A stretch of DNA of 64,000 bases, taken from contig VHBC01000005.1 in assembly GCA_016872115.1 (NCBI GenBank), positions 62,001-126,000 on the forward strand, read 5' to 3'. The notes beneath the pieces are model-generated. The model was given only the letters and a program-made list of their open reading frames with translations, had not been told where the DNA came from and did no database searches. Below, one piece after another: positions 27,105 to 35,504 of this stretch. The stretch comes from Sphingomonadales bacterium. GTDB lineage: Bacteria; Bacteroidota; Bacteroidia; Flavobacteriales_D; Crocinitomicaceae. Positions within the stretch are counted from its first letter, which is position 1. Each line of letters begins with the position of its first letter. A program made the translations under genes and the position numbers.

Positions 27105-28063
27105 AATCTGTATTGAATTGGGGCAGGTCGAAACTTGCTAAAAACATAGCGTAAACTGAGTTCAAAAGCACCTCTGCCACGACTTGCAGGAACTAAAGAA
27201 GAATAATTAAAGTCATAAGAAACGCCGCAATACAGCGGACCTCTTGCCATTCCAAATTGCAAACAAAAAGCGTCTTGGGTGCGCCACCACAAGCCCCCAC
27301 TCAGGAAAATTTTGTCTTTTTTCGAAAAGAGATAGGTGGAAGTGCCACCGATTGTAAGTTCCCTATACGGGCCTTGAAATTGCAATTGAAAACTTGGTTC
27401 AAAAGAGAGTTCATTGGTGTAACTATAGCGAAGCAAGCTAAATAGGTTAAGGCGTATATCTCTTTGGGTATTGTCCACAAAAAAGCTCTGATTAGGGCGC
27501 GTTAGGTTGAACAAGCCAAGGCCAGTCTGAATATCAATCTTTGAGTTGATTTGATATTGGTGAATGAGCCCCAGCCCGAGCATGGGTTTACTCATAGAGG
27601 CTGTCTGAAAAGTTTCGTTGGTCGGGGCATTCGGATCAAAAATATAGCCGTTGAATTGAGCGTCAAAGTAAAAAGCGTTGCTATTGAGTTGTCTTTGGTT
27701 AAATCCAAATTGAATGGCACCTCTTAATTGATGTGATTTATTGATTTGAAGAGGCCTGCACAGACTCAGTTGCATTTCATTGGTTTGGAATTTGCCGTCG
27801 CCTACTTGATCGTGAAAATAATTTATTGCCAGTCCAAATTGTTTGTATTTGGTGTCGGCAGCAATGGCGGTGGTCTGAAAAGGAATACTGACACTGCGCC
27901 ATTGGGTGCGGTAATTGGCTGTGAGGCGTAGGTCTTCGTTAAAGTTTCCGGCACCTGCAGGATTCTGAAAAATCGGATTGTTGTTGAATTGGGTCCAATG
28001 GATATCTTGTGCAAGCACTGGGCTTACGCAACACCAAAAAAGCAAACTCCTTAGGAACTTCAC
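27086..28063 (-). CDS. PorP/SprF family type IX secretion membrane protein (GTG start)
   Basis: The 325-residue outer-membrane barrel has a signal peptide (FLRSLLFWCCVSPVLAQ) followed by the family hallmark HWTQFNNNPIFQNPAGAGNF and NYRTQWRSVSIPFQTTAIAAD. The start codon is GTG; no ATG in frame gives a complete signal peptide. PorP/SprF proteins tether T9SS type B cargo or adhesins at the cell surface. It is followed by the OmpA/TPR partner (19-base overlap). A one-mismatch -7 box (TAACTTCG) lies 4 bases upstream, so it may have its own promoter within the run from the SDR gene. Confidence 0.88.
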   Translation of the reverse strand: MKFLRSLLFWCCVSPVLAQDIHWTQFNNNPIFQNPAGAGNFNEDLRLTANYRTQWRSVSIPFQTTAIAADTKYKQFGLAINYFHDQVGDGKFQTNEMQLSLCRPLQINKSHQLRGAIQFGFNQRQLNSNAFYFDAQFNGYIFDPNAPTNETFQTASMSKPMLGLGLIHQYQINSKIDIQTGLGLFNLTRPNQSFFVDNTQRDIRLNLFSLLRYSYTNELSFEPSFQLQFQGPYRELTIGGTSTYLFSKKDKIFLSGGLWWRTQDAFCLQFGMARGPLYCGVSYDFNYSSLVPASRGRGAFELSLRYVFSKFRPAPIQYRLCPDFI

Positions 28064-28080
28064 CTAACGAAGTTACGAAA

Positions 28081-28761
28081 TTACGGGTTGCTGCTGGAAA
28101 CAGGAATGATTTTTCCATTCAAGAAAGCACCTGAGTGCAAAGCAAAGTCTGCAATGAACTGAGCCATTTGAGCTGGTTGGGTAGGGGCAATATAGCCTGG
28201 AAAAGCAGCCTCGAGCATTTCGGTTTGAACTGCTCCTAGACAAAGACAATTCATATGCCAGTTGGTTGCTTTATATTCTTCAGCAAAAAGCTCCGTAAAA
28301 GCACACAAAGCAGCTTTTGAGGTAGAATATGCTGCCAAGCCCGCAAATTTAAGACTGCCCTGAAAACCGCCAATTGAGCTAATGTTGACGATGTGTGCTT
28401 GCGTTGCAAGTTTAGGCAACAGCGCTTGCGTAGCTTCCATTATGCCAATGACATTGACTTGGTAACTTTCGGTGAAATCATCATGCGTTAATGCTGCAAA
28501 TGGTTTATTGATCAGAAGACCTGCATTATTGATCAAAATATCGATTGGAGCATTCAGCGGGAGCTGCTGAATTTGCTGGTGTACATCTTTGGCAATATCC
28601 AAGGCAAAGCACTGTACATTGTTGTAGGTAAAGCTGTCTTGCATATGAGCAAGATTTCTTGACAATGCAACAACATTGGTGTTTGGTAAGGCCGCAAAAT
28701 ATCTCACAAGTGCCGCACCTATGCCTTGGCTCGCACCGAGAATGACAACTGTTTTACTCAT
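28081..28761 (-). CDS. SDR family NAD(P)-dependent oxidoreductase
   Basis: The 226-residue short-chain dehydrogenase has the cofactor motif GASQGIGAAL at the N-terminus, INNAGL, and the catalytic Ser-Tyr-Lys set (SSIGG, YSTSKAAL). The substrate is unknown. It overlaps the upstream PaaE-type reductase by 8 bases, which suggests co-expression with phenylacetate genes, but its role there is not defined. Confidence 0.88.
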   Translation of the reverse strand: MSKTVVILGASQGIGAALVRYFAALPNTNVVALSRNLAHMQDSFTYNNVQCFALDIAKDVHQQIQQLPLNAPIDILINNAGLLINKPFAALTHDDFTESYQVNVIGIMEATQALLPKLATQAHIVNISSIGGFQGSLKFAGLAAYSTSKAALCAFTELFAEEYKATNWHMNCLCLGAVQTEMLEAAFPGYIAPTQPAQMAQFIADFALHSGAFLNGKIIPVSSSNP

Positions 28762-29815
28762 CGAAACTTACGATTAATTCTTCACTTGTGGCATGGGCTT
28801 GGCAGGTAAGGATGTATCCCTCTGCCACTTCGGCATCCGTAAGAGAATGGTTCATGCGCATACTGGCACTGCCCTTTAAAACTTTTGCTCTGCAAGAAGA
28901 ACAAACGCCACCTCTGCAAGAGAAAGGAGCATCCAACCCAGCTTTTTCAGAAAGCTCGAGAATGCTTTTATCTTGTCCTTTCATGTCGAACTCAGCTATC
29001 TCGCCGTCGATCATGACCTTAACACGGCTCTTGCCGCTATAATTGGCACTTTCAATAGGTGCTTTTGCTTCGCTGACGAAAAATAATTCTTTGTGAATTT
29101 TTTGAGGGCTTACACCAAAAAAGGCCAATGTTTTTTCGGCGCTTTCTACCATTTGTTGAGGTCCGCAAAGAAAAAACGCATCGGCTTGCAGTAAGTTCAA
29201 ATGCTGTTTAATTTGTGCGCGCAGTGCTTCGTCATCGATTCTGCCATGTACTGCACCCTCCTTGACTTCCTGGGAGAAATAGAATTGTGTAGTGGTATTT
29301 TGAAGTGCACGGATTTCTTCGATAAATAGGCCACTTTGTTCAGATTTATTGCCGTAAAACAAATGAAATTCTGCTTTTACACCTGCCGTTTTGAGCATGC
29401 TCATGATGGGTGTAATGCCTGACCCTGCAGCAATAGCCACATTTTTTTTGTGTTCAGGTTTCCATACAAAATTTCCTTCGGGTTCAAATACAACGATTTG
29501 GTCACCCGCTTTTGTTTGTTGTAGAAAGGTGGAAGCTTTCCCATTAGGTATTGCCTTAACCCCGATACAAAGACTTTCATCGACACCGCTACAAATAGAG
29601 TAGGACCTACGCAATTTTTCACCCTTGATATCGAGTTCTAAAGTGAGGTACTGACCTGCCTGAAAACGAAATTGTTGCTCAAGATCTGACGGAACATTGA
29701 ATTCGATTTGTACCGATGCATCTGAAAGTGACTTAACGGACTTGACGTCCAAAAGGTGAGCACCCTTGGGAAGCGTGTCTGTTTTATTTGATTTGAATCT
29801 GTCGAAAAAACCCAT
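28754..29815 (-). CDS. PaaE-type ferredoxin reductase, second copy
   Basis: The 353-residue flavoprotein has FAD-binding (RRSYSICSG), NAD-binding (AAGSGITPIMSML) and C-terminal plant-type 2Fe-2S domains (CRGGVCSSCRAKV and a later TCQAH). This is the PaaE layout: electrons pass from NAD(P)H through FAD and the iron-sulfur cluster to a diiron oxygenase. It lies 2 bases after the other PaaE-like gene. The two proteins are clearly homologous but differ at many positions, so one may serve another oxygenase. The first 12 residues are an extra basic segment (MGFFDRFKSNK). Confidence 0.9.
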   Translation of the reverse strand: MGFFDRFKSNKTDTLPKGAHLLDVKSVKSLSDASVQIEFNVPSDLEQQFRFQAGQYLTLELDIKGEKLRRSYSICSGVDESLCIGVKAIPNGKASTFLQQTKAGDQIVVFEPEGNFVWKPEHKKNVAIAAGSGITPIMSMLKTAGVKAEFHLFYGNKSEQSGLFIEEIRALQNTTTQFYFSQEVKEGAVHGRIDDEALRAQIKQHLNLLQADAFFLCGPQQMVESAEKTLAFFGVSPQKIHKELFFVSEAKAPIESANYSGKSRVKVMIDGEIAEFDMKGQDKSILELSEKAGLDAPFSCRGGVCSSCRAKVLKGSASMRMNHSLTDAEVAEGYILTCQAHATSEELIVSFDE

Positions 29816-29817
29816 AA

Positions 29818-30888
29818 TTAGTCGTCAAATGAGATGAGAATATCGCTGCTTTTAGGATGCGCTTGGCAAGTGAGTACATAGTCTTGTTCTACTTCTTCTG
29901 GTGTCAGGGCATAATTGACATCCATGGAGACTTCGCCGCGCAAAACTTTGGCCTTACAGGTACAGCATACACCTCCTTTACAAGCAAAAGGGGCATCGGC
30001 GCCCGCTTTGTAGGCTGCATCAAGGATTGATGGCCCATCAGATGACAAGTAGAAATTGGTGATTTCTCCATCCATTATGAGTTCAATATGGGATTCAAAT
30101 GCAGCAGCTTTTGGGGTGTTATCGTCGGCTTTTGTTACAATGGGCGCCGCATGAAAGAGTTCAAAATGAATTTGATTGGCTGCAACACCAAAGGCAAGCA
30201 ATTCGTCTTTGACGGCAAGAATCATGTCTTGTGGCCCACATATGTATGCGCCATTTATCGTTTGATCTTTGAGAAAAGCGCGGAGTAATTTTTGCGTACG
30301 ACTTGCATCGATGCGACCTTTGAGGAGGGGCACGCCTATGTTCTCTCTTGAAAAAATATGGATGAGGTTGAGGCGATCCAAAAAGCGGTTTTTAATCGCC
30401 TCGAGTTCTTCTCTGAAAATGATTTCAGTCATGCCTTTATTGCCATAAAACAAGGTCACCGTACTTTGGGGTTCGGCAATTAGGATCGTTTTGAGGATGG
30501 AAAAGATGGGTGTAACACCGCTACCTGCTGCAAAAAGTACATAATGATTTTGCGCATTTGCGTTGGGTTCAAACTTAAAATTACCCATTGGGGCCATCAC
30601 TTCTAAGCCAGCACCTATTGTTAAATTGTGGTTGGCGAAAGACGAAAACTTGCCATTTGGGATTTCTTTAATGGCTACGCGCCAGGTTTTTTCGTATGGT
30701 GCGCTGCACAATGAATAGGACCTCCTGATTTCTTCACCGTCGAGGTTGACTTTAAAGGTAAGGTATTGCCCAGCTATAAAGTTGAATTGGTTTTGCAGGT
30801 CTTGAGGAACCTCAAATGCCACCGAAACACACCCTTCGGTTTCGTGGCGAAGGTCACTGACAATGAGAGAATGAAACTGTGTTGACAT
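29818..30888 (-). CDS. paaE: Phenylacetyl-CoA epoxidase reductase subunit PaaE
   Basis: The 356-residue oxidoreductase has an FAD-binding domain (RRSYSLCSAPYE), an NAD domain (AAGSGVTPIFSIL) and a C-terminal 2Fe-2S ferredoxin domain (CKGGVCCTCKAKV, TCQAHPKS). PaaE feeds electrons to the PaaA diiron centre of the phenylacetyl-CoA epoxidase. It is divergent from paaABCD across a 138-base gap with a promoter on each strand. In most known operons paaE follows paaD, so the separate divergent unit is a local variation. Which of the two copies is the real partner cannot be settled by sequence. Confidence 0.88.
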   Translation of the reverse strand: MSTQFHSLIVSDLRHETEGCVSVAFEVPQDLQNQFNFIAGQYLTFKVNLDGEEIRRSYSLCSAPYEKTWRVAIKEIPNGKFSSFANHNLTIGAGLEVMAPMGNFKFEPNANAQNHYVLFAAGSGVTPIFSILKTILIAEPQSTVTLFYGNKGMTEIIFREELEAIKNRFLDRLNLIHIFSRENIGVPLLKGRIDASRTQKLLRAFLKDQTINGAYICGPQDMILAVKDELLAFGVAANQIHFELFHAAPIVTKADDNTPKAAAFESHIELIMDGEITNFYLSSDGPSILDAAYKAGADAPFACKGGVCCTCKAKVLRGEVSMDVNYALTPEEVEQDYVLTCQAHPKSSDILISFDD

Positions 30889-30907
30889 CGTTGAAATTAA
30901 TCTGGGT

Positions 30908-30937
30908 CAAAAGTAAGCAATATTGCGCAAGCCTCAA
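30908..30937 (-). promoter_or_regulatory. Promoter of the paaE-like operon
   Basis: On the minus strand TTG (30935-30937) is followed after 19 bases by TACTTTTG (30908-30915). This is a full match to the Bacteroidota consensus spacing. The paaE start lies 19 bases downstream. Confidence 0.7.
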
Positions 30938-30975
30938 CCAATAACTATCTATGAACAAACTGACCTCAATGATGT

Positions 30976-31004
30976 TTTGAAGGCGTAGTTATTTTCTATA
31001 TTTG
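30976..31004 (+). promoter_or_regulatory. Promoter of paaABCD
   Basis: TTTG (30976-30979) is followed after 17 bases by TATATTTG (30997-31004), with the paaA ATG 22 bases further on. The divergent promoters leave about 40 bases between their -33 elements, room for one regulator site. I saw no clear operator palindrome. Confidence 0.7.
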
Positions 31005-31026
31005 TTTCATCATAATTGTAAGTATC

Positions 31027-31965
31027 ATGACCCAAGCAGAACAAGAACGTCACTTTAACGATAAAATCGCTAGAGAGATCAAAATCGAGCCCAATGACTG
31101 GATGCCGGACGAATACCGACAAACATTGGTGCGTCAGATTTCTCAACATGCACACTCCGAGATAGTTGGGATGCTTCCGGAGGGTAACTGGATTACCCGA
31201 GCACCCAATTTAAGACGCAAAGCGGTTTTGTTAGCTAAAGTTCAAGATGAAGCTGGTCACGGACTGTATTTGTATTCTGCCGTAGAAACACTCGGCACAG
31301 ACCGCGAGCAAACCATCGATGATTTACACAGCGGTAAAGCCAAATATTCTTCCATTTTCAATTATCCAGCGCTCACATGGGCAGATATCGGTGCTATTGG
31401 TTGGCTTGTAGATGGTGCAGCCATCATGAATCAAGTTGCACTTTGCCGTACTTCATATGGCCCATATGCACGCGCCATGGTTAAAATTTGCAAAGAAGAA
31501 TCTTTTCATCAGCGTCAAGGTTACGAATCATTAATAAAATTATGCAACGGCACACCCCAACAAAAAGCCATGGCGCAAGATGCCATGAATCGTTTTTGGT
31601 GGCCAGCCCTCATGATGTTTGGTCCCAGCGATGCCGACTCAACGCACTCTGATCAATCTATCAAATGGAAAATCAAGCGTTTTACCAACGACGAATTGCG
31701 TCAAAGCTTTGTGGACGCCACCGTTCCTCAGGCTGAAATACTCGGCCTTACCATTCCAGATCCAAATTTAAAATGGAATGAAGAACGCGGTCATTATGAC
31801 TTCTCCGAAATCAATTGGGATGAATTTTGGCAAGTCGTAAAGGGGAATGGCCCGTGCAACAAAGAAAGACTTGAGGCCCGAATTAAAGCCAAAGAAGATG
31901 GCCTTTGGGTTCGCGAAGCAGCAAATGCTTTTGCCAAAAAGAGAGCATTAAAGAAAACAGCCTAA
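31027..31965 (+). CDS. paaA: Phenylacetyl-CoA 1,2-epoxidase catalytic subunit PaaA
   Basis: The 312-residue ferritin-like diiron oxygenase forms the ring-1,2-epoxide of phenylacetyl-CoA, the first step of the aerobic hybrid pathway. The diiron ligands are visible in [18 protein letters not shown] (ExxH) and [17 protein letters not shown] (ExxH), plus acidic residues in the intervening helices. The C-terminal [12 protein letters not shown] segment is typical of PaaA. It is the first gene of a paaABCD operon. No paaG, paaZ, paaJ, paaH or paaK is in the window, so later steps must lie elsewhere. Confidence 0.97.
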   Translation: MTQAEQERHFNDKIAREIKIEPNDWMPDEYRQTLVRQISQHAHSEIVGMLPEGNWITRAPNLRRKAVLLAKVQDEAGHGLYLYSAVETLGTDREQTIDDLHSGKAKYSSIFNYPALTWADIGAIGWLVDGAAIMNQVALCRTSYGPYARAMVKICKEESFHQRQGYESLIKLCNGTPQQKAMAQDAMNRFWWPALMMFGPSDADSTHSDQSIKWKIKRFTNDELRQSFVDATVPQAEILGLTIPDPNLKWNEERGHYDFSEINWDEFWQVVKGNGPCNKERLEARIKAKEDGLWVREAANAFAKKRALKKTA

Positions 31966-31980
31966 TCAAATCAACAACAA

Positions 31981-32268
31981 ATGTCAACATCACAATGGCC
32001 TCTTTGGGAAGTTTTTATCCGAAGCAAACAAGGCTTAAACCACAAACATGTCGGTAGTCTTCGTGCTCCGGACGCCACCCTTGCACTTGAAAATGCCCGA
32101 GACGTTTACACCAGAAGATCAGAGGGCATCAGCATCTGGGTAGTTGAGTCTGCGCATATTCACGCTACGGACATCGACGAAGCAGCCTCTTTTTTTGAGC
32201 CTTCGGATACCAAAATATACCGTCATCCTACGTTTTACGAAGTGCCAGATGGCGTTAAACACATGTAA
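31981..32268 (+). CDS. paaB: Phenylacetyl-CoA epoxidase subunit PaaB
   Basis: The 95-residue protein has the standard PaaB opening (WPLWEVFIRSKQGLNHKHVGSL) and YTRRSEGISIWVVES. PaaB bridges PaaAC heterodimers in the epoxidase complex and has no catalytic site. It lies 15 bases after paaA; its stop overlaps the paaC ATG by one base. Confidence 0.97.
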   Translation: MSTSQWPLWEVFIRSKQGLNHKHVGSLRAPDATLALENARDVYTRRSEGISIWVVESAHIHATDIDEAASFFEPSDTKIYRHPTFYEVPDGVKHM

Positions 32269-33026
32269 TGATGCAAGAAGCTGCTCTATTTGAATACATA
32301 TTGCGCTTGTCTGATGACAGTCTTATTTTAGGTCAACGTCTTGGAGAATGGTGTGGGCACGGTCCTATCCTTGAGGAAGACATTGCCATAACCAATATTG
32401 CCCTTGATCTTATTGGGCAGGCAATCAGTTTGTATGACTTTGCTGCTACGCTCGAAGGCCAAGGACGCAACCACGACCAATTGGCTTATTTGCGTTACGA
32501 AAATGAATACAAGAATGCCCTTTTAGTCGAGCAGCCCAACGGTGATTTCGCCATGACCATTGTTCGTCAGTTTTTCTTTGACGCTTTTCGTTTGCCGCTA
32601 TGGGAAGCATTAATGCAGAGTCCAATAGAACAAATAGCTGCAATTGCGGCCAAATCTGTTAAAGAAACGCGTTACCATTTGAAGCATTCTTCTGAATGGG
32701 TTGTTCGCCTCGGCGATGGTACGGAAGAATCACACCAACGTGCCCAAGATGCCATTGATCATTTATGGCGTTATACCAACGAGCTCTTCTACGAAAACGC
32801 GCACGACCACAGTCTGCATGCGGCAGGATTGGTTCCCAAGTTGGAAATCATCCAAGCAAAATGGAATCAAACGGTTAAAGATATCTTAGCGGAAGCTACA
32901 CTTTCTGTTCCAGCCCATAATTGGAAATTCGAAGGTGGTCGCGAGGGGCGCCACTCAGAACACATGGGTTATATTCTTTCTGATCTCCAATACATGCAAA
33001 GAGCCTATCCAAATATGGAATGGTAA
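32268..33026 (+). CDS. paaC: Phenylacetyl-CoA epoxidase structural subunit PaaC
   Basis: The 252-residue ferritin-like subunit lacks a working diiron site and forms the PaaAC heterodimer that organises catalysis. Visible family features: LGEWCGHGPILEEDIAITNIALDLIGQA, the helix RYHLKHSSEWVVRLGDGTEES and a C-terminal GREGRHSEHMGYIL. Two adjacent ATG codons (32268 and 32271) are possible starts; 32268 overlaps the paaB stop. It overlaps paaD by 7 bases. Confidence 0.96.
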   Translation: MMQEAALFEYILRLSDDSLILGQRLGEWCGHGPILEEDIAITNIALDLIGQAISLYDFAATLEGQGRNHDQLAYLRYENEYKNALLVEQPNGDFAMTIVRQFFFDAFRLPLWEALMQSPIEQIAAIAAKSVKETRYHLKHSSEWVVRLGDGTEESHQRAQDAIDHLWRYTNELFYENAHDHSLHAAGLVPKLEIIQAKWNQTVKDILAEATLSVPAHNWKFEGGREGRHSEHMGYILSDLQYMQRAYPNMEW

Positions 33027-33505
33027 ATGCCGATCAAATACGGTCTTTTTTGGCTGAAGTAAGCGACCCTGAAATACCAGTTCTTACGATTACGGATTTA
33101 GGCGTAGTTCAGCAAATATATTTAAATAACGACGCTTGGATAGTGGAGCTTACCCCAACATACAGCGGCTGCCCTGCCATGCAACAAATCGAGGTTGATT
33201 TATTGGCTAAACTCAAAGAAAAAGGCATCCATAACGCCAAAGTAAAACATATTTTGAGCCCAGCCTGGACCACTGACTGGATTTCCGAAGAAGGCCGTCA
33301 AAAATTGCGTATGTACGGTATTGCTCCTCCAGTCAATGAACCTGATAAAGGTGTTTTATTTGCCGATGGCCCGAAGGTAGCTTGCCCTAAATGTACGAGT
33401 AAAGATACCCGTATGGTGAGTTTATTTGGCAGTACGGCTTGTAAAGCGCACTATCAATGCAATGTGTGCCTAGAACCTTTTGATTATTTCAAGTGCTTGA
33501 AGTAA
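33020..33505 (+). CDS. paaD: Phenylacetate degradation protein PaaD (iron-sulfur assembly-like)
   Basis: The 161-residue protein has an N-terminal MIP18/DUF59-like domain (VSDPEIPVLTITDLGVV, TYSGCPAMQQIE) and a C-terminal metal site of four cysteines in two pairs (ACPKCTS and CNVCLEPF). PaaD is needed to mature the epoxidase, probably by iron-sulfur delivery to PaaE. The fifth member of the complex set, paaE, is on the opposite strand. A terminator follows 21 bases after the stop. Confidence 0.95.
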   Translation: MVNADQIRSFLAEVSDPEIPVLTITDLGVVQQIYLNNDAWIVELTPTYSGCPAMQQIEVDLLAKLKEKGIHNAKVKHILSPAWTTDWISEEGRQKLRMYGIAPPVNEPDKGVLFADGPKVACPKCTSKDTRMVSLFGSTACKAHYQCNVCLEPFDYFKCLK

Positions 33506-33526
33506 AGTAAGTTAGCAGCTTTAAAT

Positions 33527-33551
33527 AGGCCTATATTCCGGGCCTTTTTTA
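33527..33551 (+). terminator. Terminator of paaABCD
   Basis: Stem AGGCC/GGCCT (33527-33531 with 33541-33545), 9-base loop, then a T-rich tail (TTTTTATTTTTTT). It ends the paa operon before the PadR promoter. Confidence 0.75.
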
Positions 33552-33569
33552 TTTTTTTAGTACTATGTA

Positions 33570-33602
33570 TTGCATAATACCAAAATAAAACATATAACTT
33601 TG
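33570..33602 (+). promoter_or_regulatory. Promoter of the PadR/PspC operon
   Basis: TTG (33570-33572), 22 bases, TAACTTTG (33595-33602); the PadR ATG is 13 bases downstream. The region is A/T-rich and includes ATGTATTGCATAATAC, an imperfect inverted repeat over the -33 element that could be a PadR autoregulation site (inference). Confidence 0.6.
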
Positions 33603-33615
33603 TATAAAATTTTAT

Positions 33616-33954
33616 TTGATGAATGTAGAAAACACACAATCTCAAATGCGAAAGGGTATTTTGGAATATTGTATTCTCGGTATCCTTCATAGAGGAGAGG
33701 CCTATCCTTCAGAAATCCTAGAAAAATTGAGGGCTGCTCAGTTGCTTGTGGTGGAAGGAACGGTATATCCTTTGTTGACGCGCCTTAAAAACTTCGAGCT
33801 CTTGACTTATCGTTGGGAAGAATCTAACGCTGGACCGCCCAGAAAATATTATAAAATCACCTCAAAAGGAGAACAATTTTACAAAGACCTTTCCAAAACG
33901 TGGGAAGAACTAAATATGGCCGTTTCTACACTTACTCAAAATTCAAAATCATGA
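33616..33954 (+). CDS. PadR family transcriptional regulator
   Basis: The 112-residue winged-helix repressor shows KGILEYCILGILHRGEAYPSEILEKL, the recognition region VVEGTVYPLLTRLKNFELLTYRWEES and the wing GPPRKYYKITSKGEQF, typical of PadR. These short PadR proteins respond to small molecules or membrane stress. The stop overlaps the ATG of the PspC-domain gene (ATGA), a pairing seen widely in Bacteroidota, so it probably regulates its own operon. Confidence 0.93.
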   Translation: MMNVENTQSQMRKGILEYCILGILHRGEAYPSEILEKLRAAQLLVVEGTVYPLLTRLKNFELLTYRWEESNAGPPRKYYKITSKGEQFYKDLSKTWEELNMAVSTLTQNSKS

Positions 33955-35504
33955 ATAAAACCGTTTCAATTCATATCCAAGGGTTTGCTTTTATCCTTGA
34001 AGACCAAGCTTATGAGCAGCTCAGTGCCTATTTGAACGAATTAAATCGGGTCTTGCAGCACGAAGAAGGTAAAGAGGAAATCATCCAAGATGTCGAGCTT
34101 AGAATCGTCGAATTGCTTCAAGAAAAAGTGAGCGGTCAACCCGTCGTTCAATTACATATCATCGAGCAAATTATTCAGTTGCTTGGAAGCCCTGAGGCTT
34201 TTGGCGACGATGAAAATATTTCATCAGATCAGGCAAAATTTGAAAAAACGGAAACCTGGGCTGCAGAAAAGCGCTTTTTTAGAGATAAAGAGAGCGCCAT
34301 ACTTGGTGGCGTTGCCAGCGGCGTTGCAGCTTATTTTAATATAGATGTTGTTTTTGTCCGCGTTGCTTTTGTCCTATTTACCATGGTATTTGGTTCGGGC
34401 ATACCAATTTATATCCTTTTATGGATTATCACGCCTGTAGCCAAAACGGCAAGTGAAAAGCTGCAAATGAAAGGAATGCCTGTAAATGTCGAAAGCATAA
34501 AAACGGAGTTCAAAGAAGCAGCTGAGCGTGTTGAAAAGAATACCAAAAAATGGTCTAATCAATTGCGCACAGGTTCAGGCATAAGCGATACGGCTAAAAG
34601 ATTTGTAGATTTTATAAGTAAGGCATTAGGTGTTTTACTTTTTGTGTGGGGTCTTTTTGTTCTGGTGAGTGCAACCATCTTTTTATTTGTCGATCCAAAA
34701 CTCATTCCTGCACAAATCAATGGTGAGTTCACCTCTTTAGGTGAACTGAGCGCACTGTTTTTTGAAACAGGTCAAATCCTTGATTTCATTTATTTGGGTG
34801 CCGCCTTGATTGCTTTTTCCATGGCTTTATCAAGTATGTTAATCGGTTTGCGTTTGTTATTGACTATTCAAGGCAAATGGATGCGAACAGCGCTAGGGCT
34901 CTTTAGCGCCATTTCTATTATTGGCATTGTTTTACTGATTTTTGCTGGGGTTTCTACTGCTAAATCCTTCGCTATCGATGGCGGCATGAGTGCTGAAAAA
35001 GGCACTTATTTTGGAGATTCGCTGCAAATTGAAGTTTCAACCGAGCTGCACCTTAAAGCCTTTAATCACGAAAGATTTCAACTAAATAAAGAAGGTTTTC
35101 AGCCAACAAGAAATCCTGAACAAGGCTTGTTACTCGTGGATAACGGTCAAATTTACAACAGCGGTATTGCTATTGAATACACCGCTTCGAATGACAGTTT
35201 ATTTCATGTGCGTATTGAGAAAAAAGCAAATGGGTCCTCTTATTTAAAAGCCAATCAGAGAGCTGCACATATTCAGTTTCCATGTCTGTTGGAGGGAGGT
35301 AAATTAGTGATTTCAAGTGGTTTTTCTTTTCCTGCAAAAGATCGTTTGCGCGATCAAGAAGTCGTGTTGCACATAGAGGTGCCTAACGGTAAATTGGTAT
35401 TGCATCAGAACAAAGTGGTTTACCCGTATTTTTCGGAATCTGAACCTGATCAGGCCAGCGACCGCGCCTACGTGTACGGCGACGGAGAATACTCAGCGTG
35501 GTAA
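33951..35504 (+). CDS. PspC domain-containing membrane protein
   Basis: The 517-residue protein has a cytoplasmic N-terminal region (about 1-95, MNKTVSIHIQGFAFILEDQAYEQL), a PspC domain (about 102-160, RDKESAILGGVASGVAAYFNIDVVFVRVAF), three or four more transmembrane segments and a C-terminal beta-rich domain with GGMSAEKGTYFGDSLQIEVS. PspC domains act in envelope stress sensing. ATG 33951 overlaps the PadR stop. The end overlaps the convergent DUF5916 gene by 12 bases. Confidence 0.9.
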   Translation: MNKTVSIHIQGFAFILEDQAYEQLSAYLNELNRVLQHEEGKEEIIQDVELRIVELLQEKVSGQPVVQLHIIEQIIQLLGSPEAFGDDENISSDQAKFEKTETWAAEKRFFRDKESAILGGVASGVAAYFNIDVVFVRVAFVLFTMVFGSGIPIYILLWIITPVAKTASEKLQMKGMPVNVESIKTEFKEAAERVEKNTKKWSNQLRTGSGISDTAKRFVDFISKALGVLLFVWGLFVLVSATIFLFVDPKLIPAQINGEFTSLGELSALFFETGQILDFIYLGAALIAFSMALSSMLIGLRLLLTIQGKWMRTALGLFSAISIIGIVLLIFAGVSTAKSFAIDGGMSAEKGTYFGDSLQIEVSTELHLKAFNHERFQLNKEGFQPTRNPEQGLLLVDNGQIYNSGIAIEYTASNDSLFHVRIEKKANGSSYLKANQRAAHIQFPCLLEGGKLVISSGFSFPAKDRLRDQEVVLHIEVPNGKLVLHQNKVVYPYFSESEPDQASDRAYVYGDGEYSAW

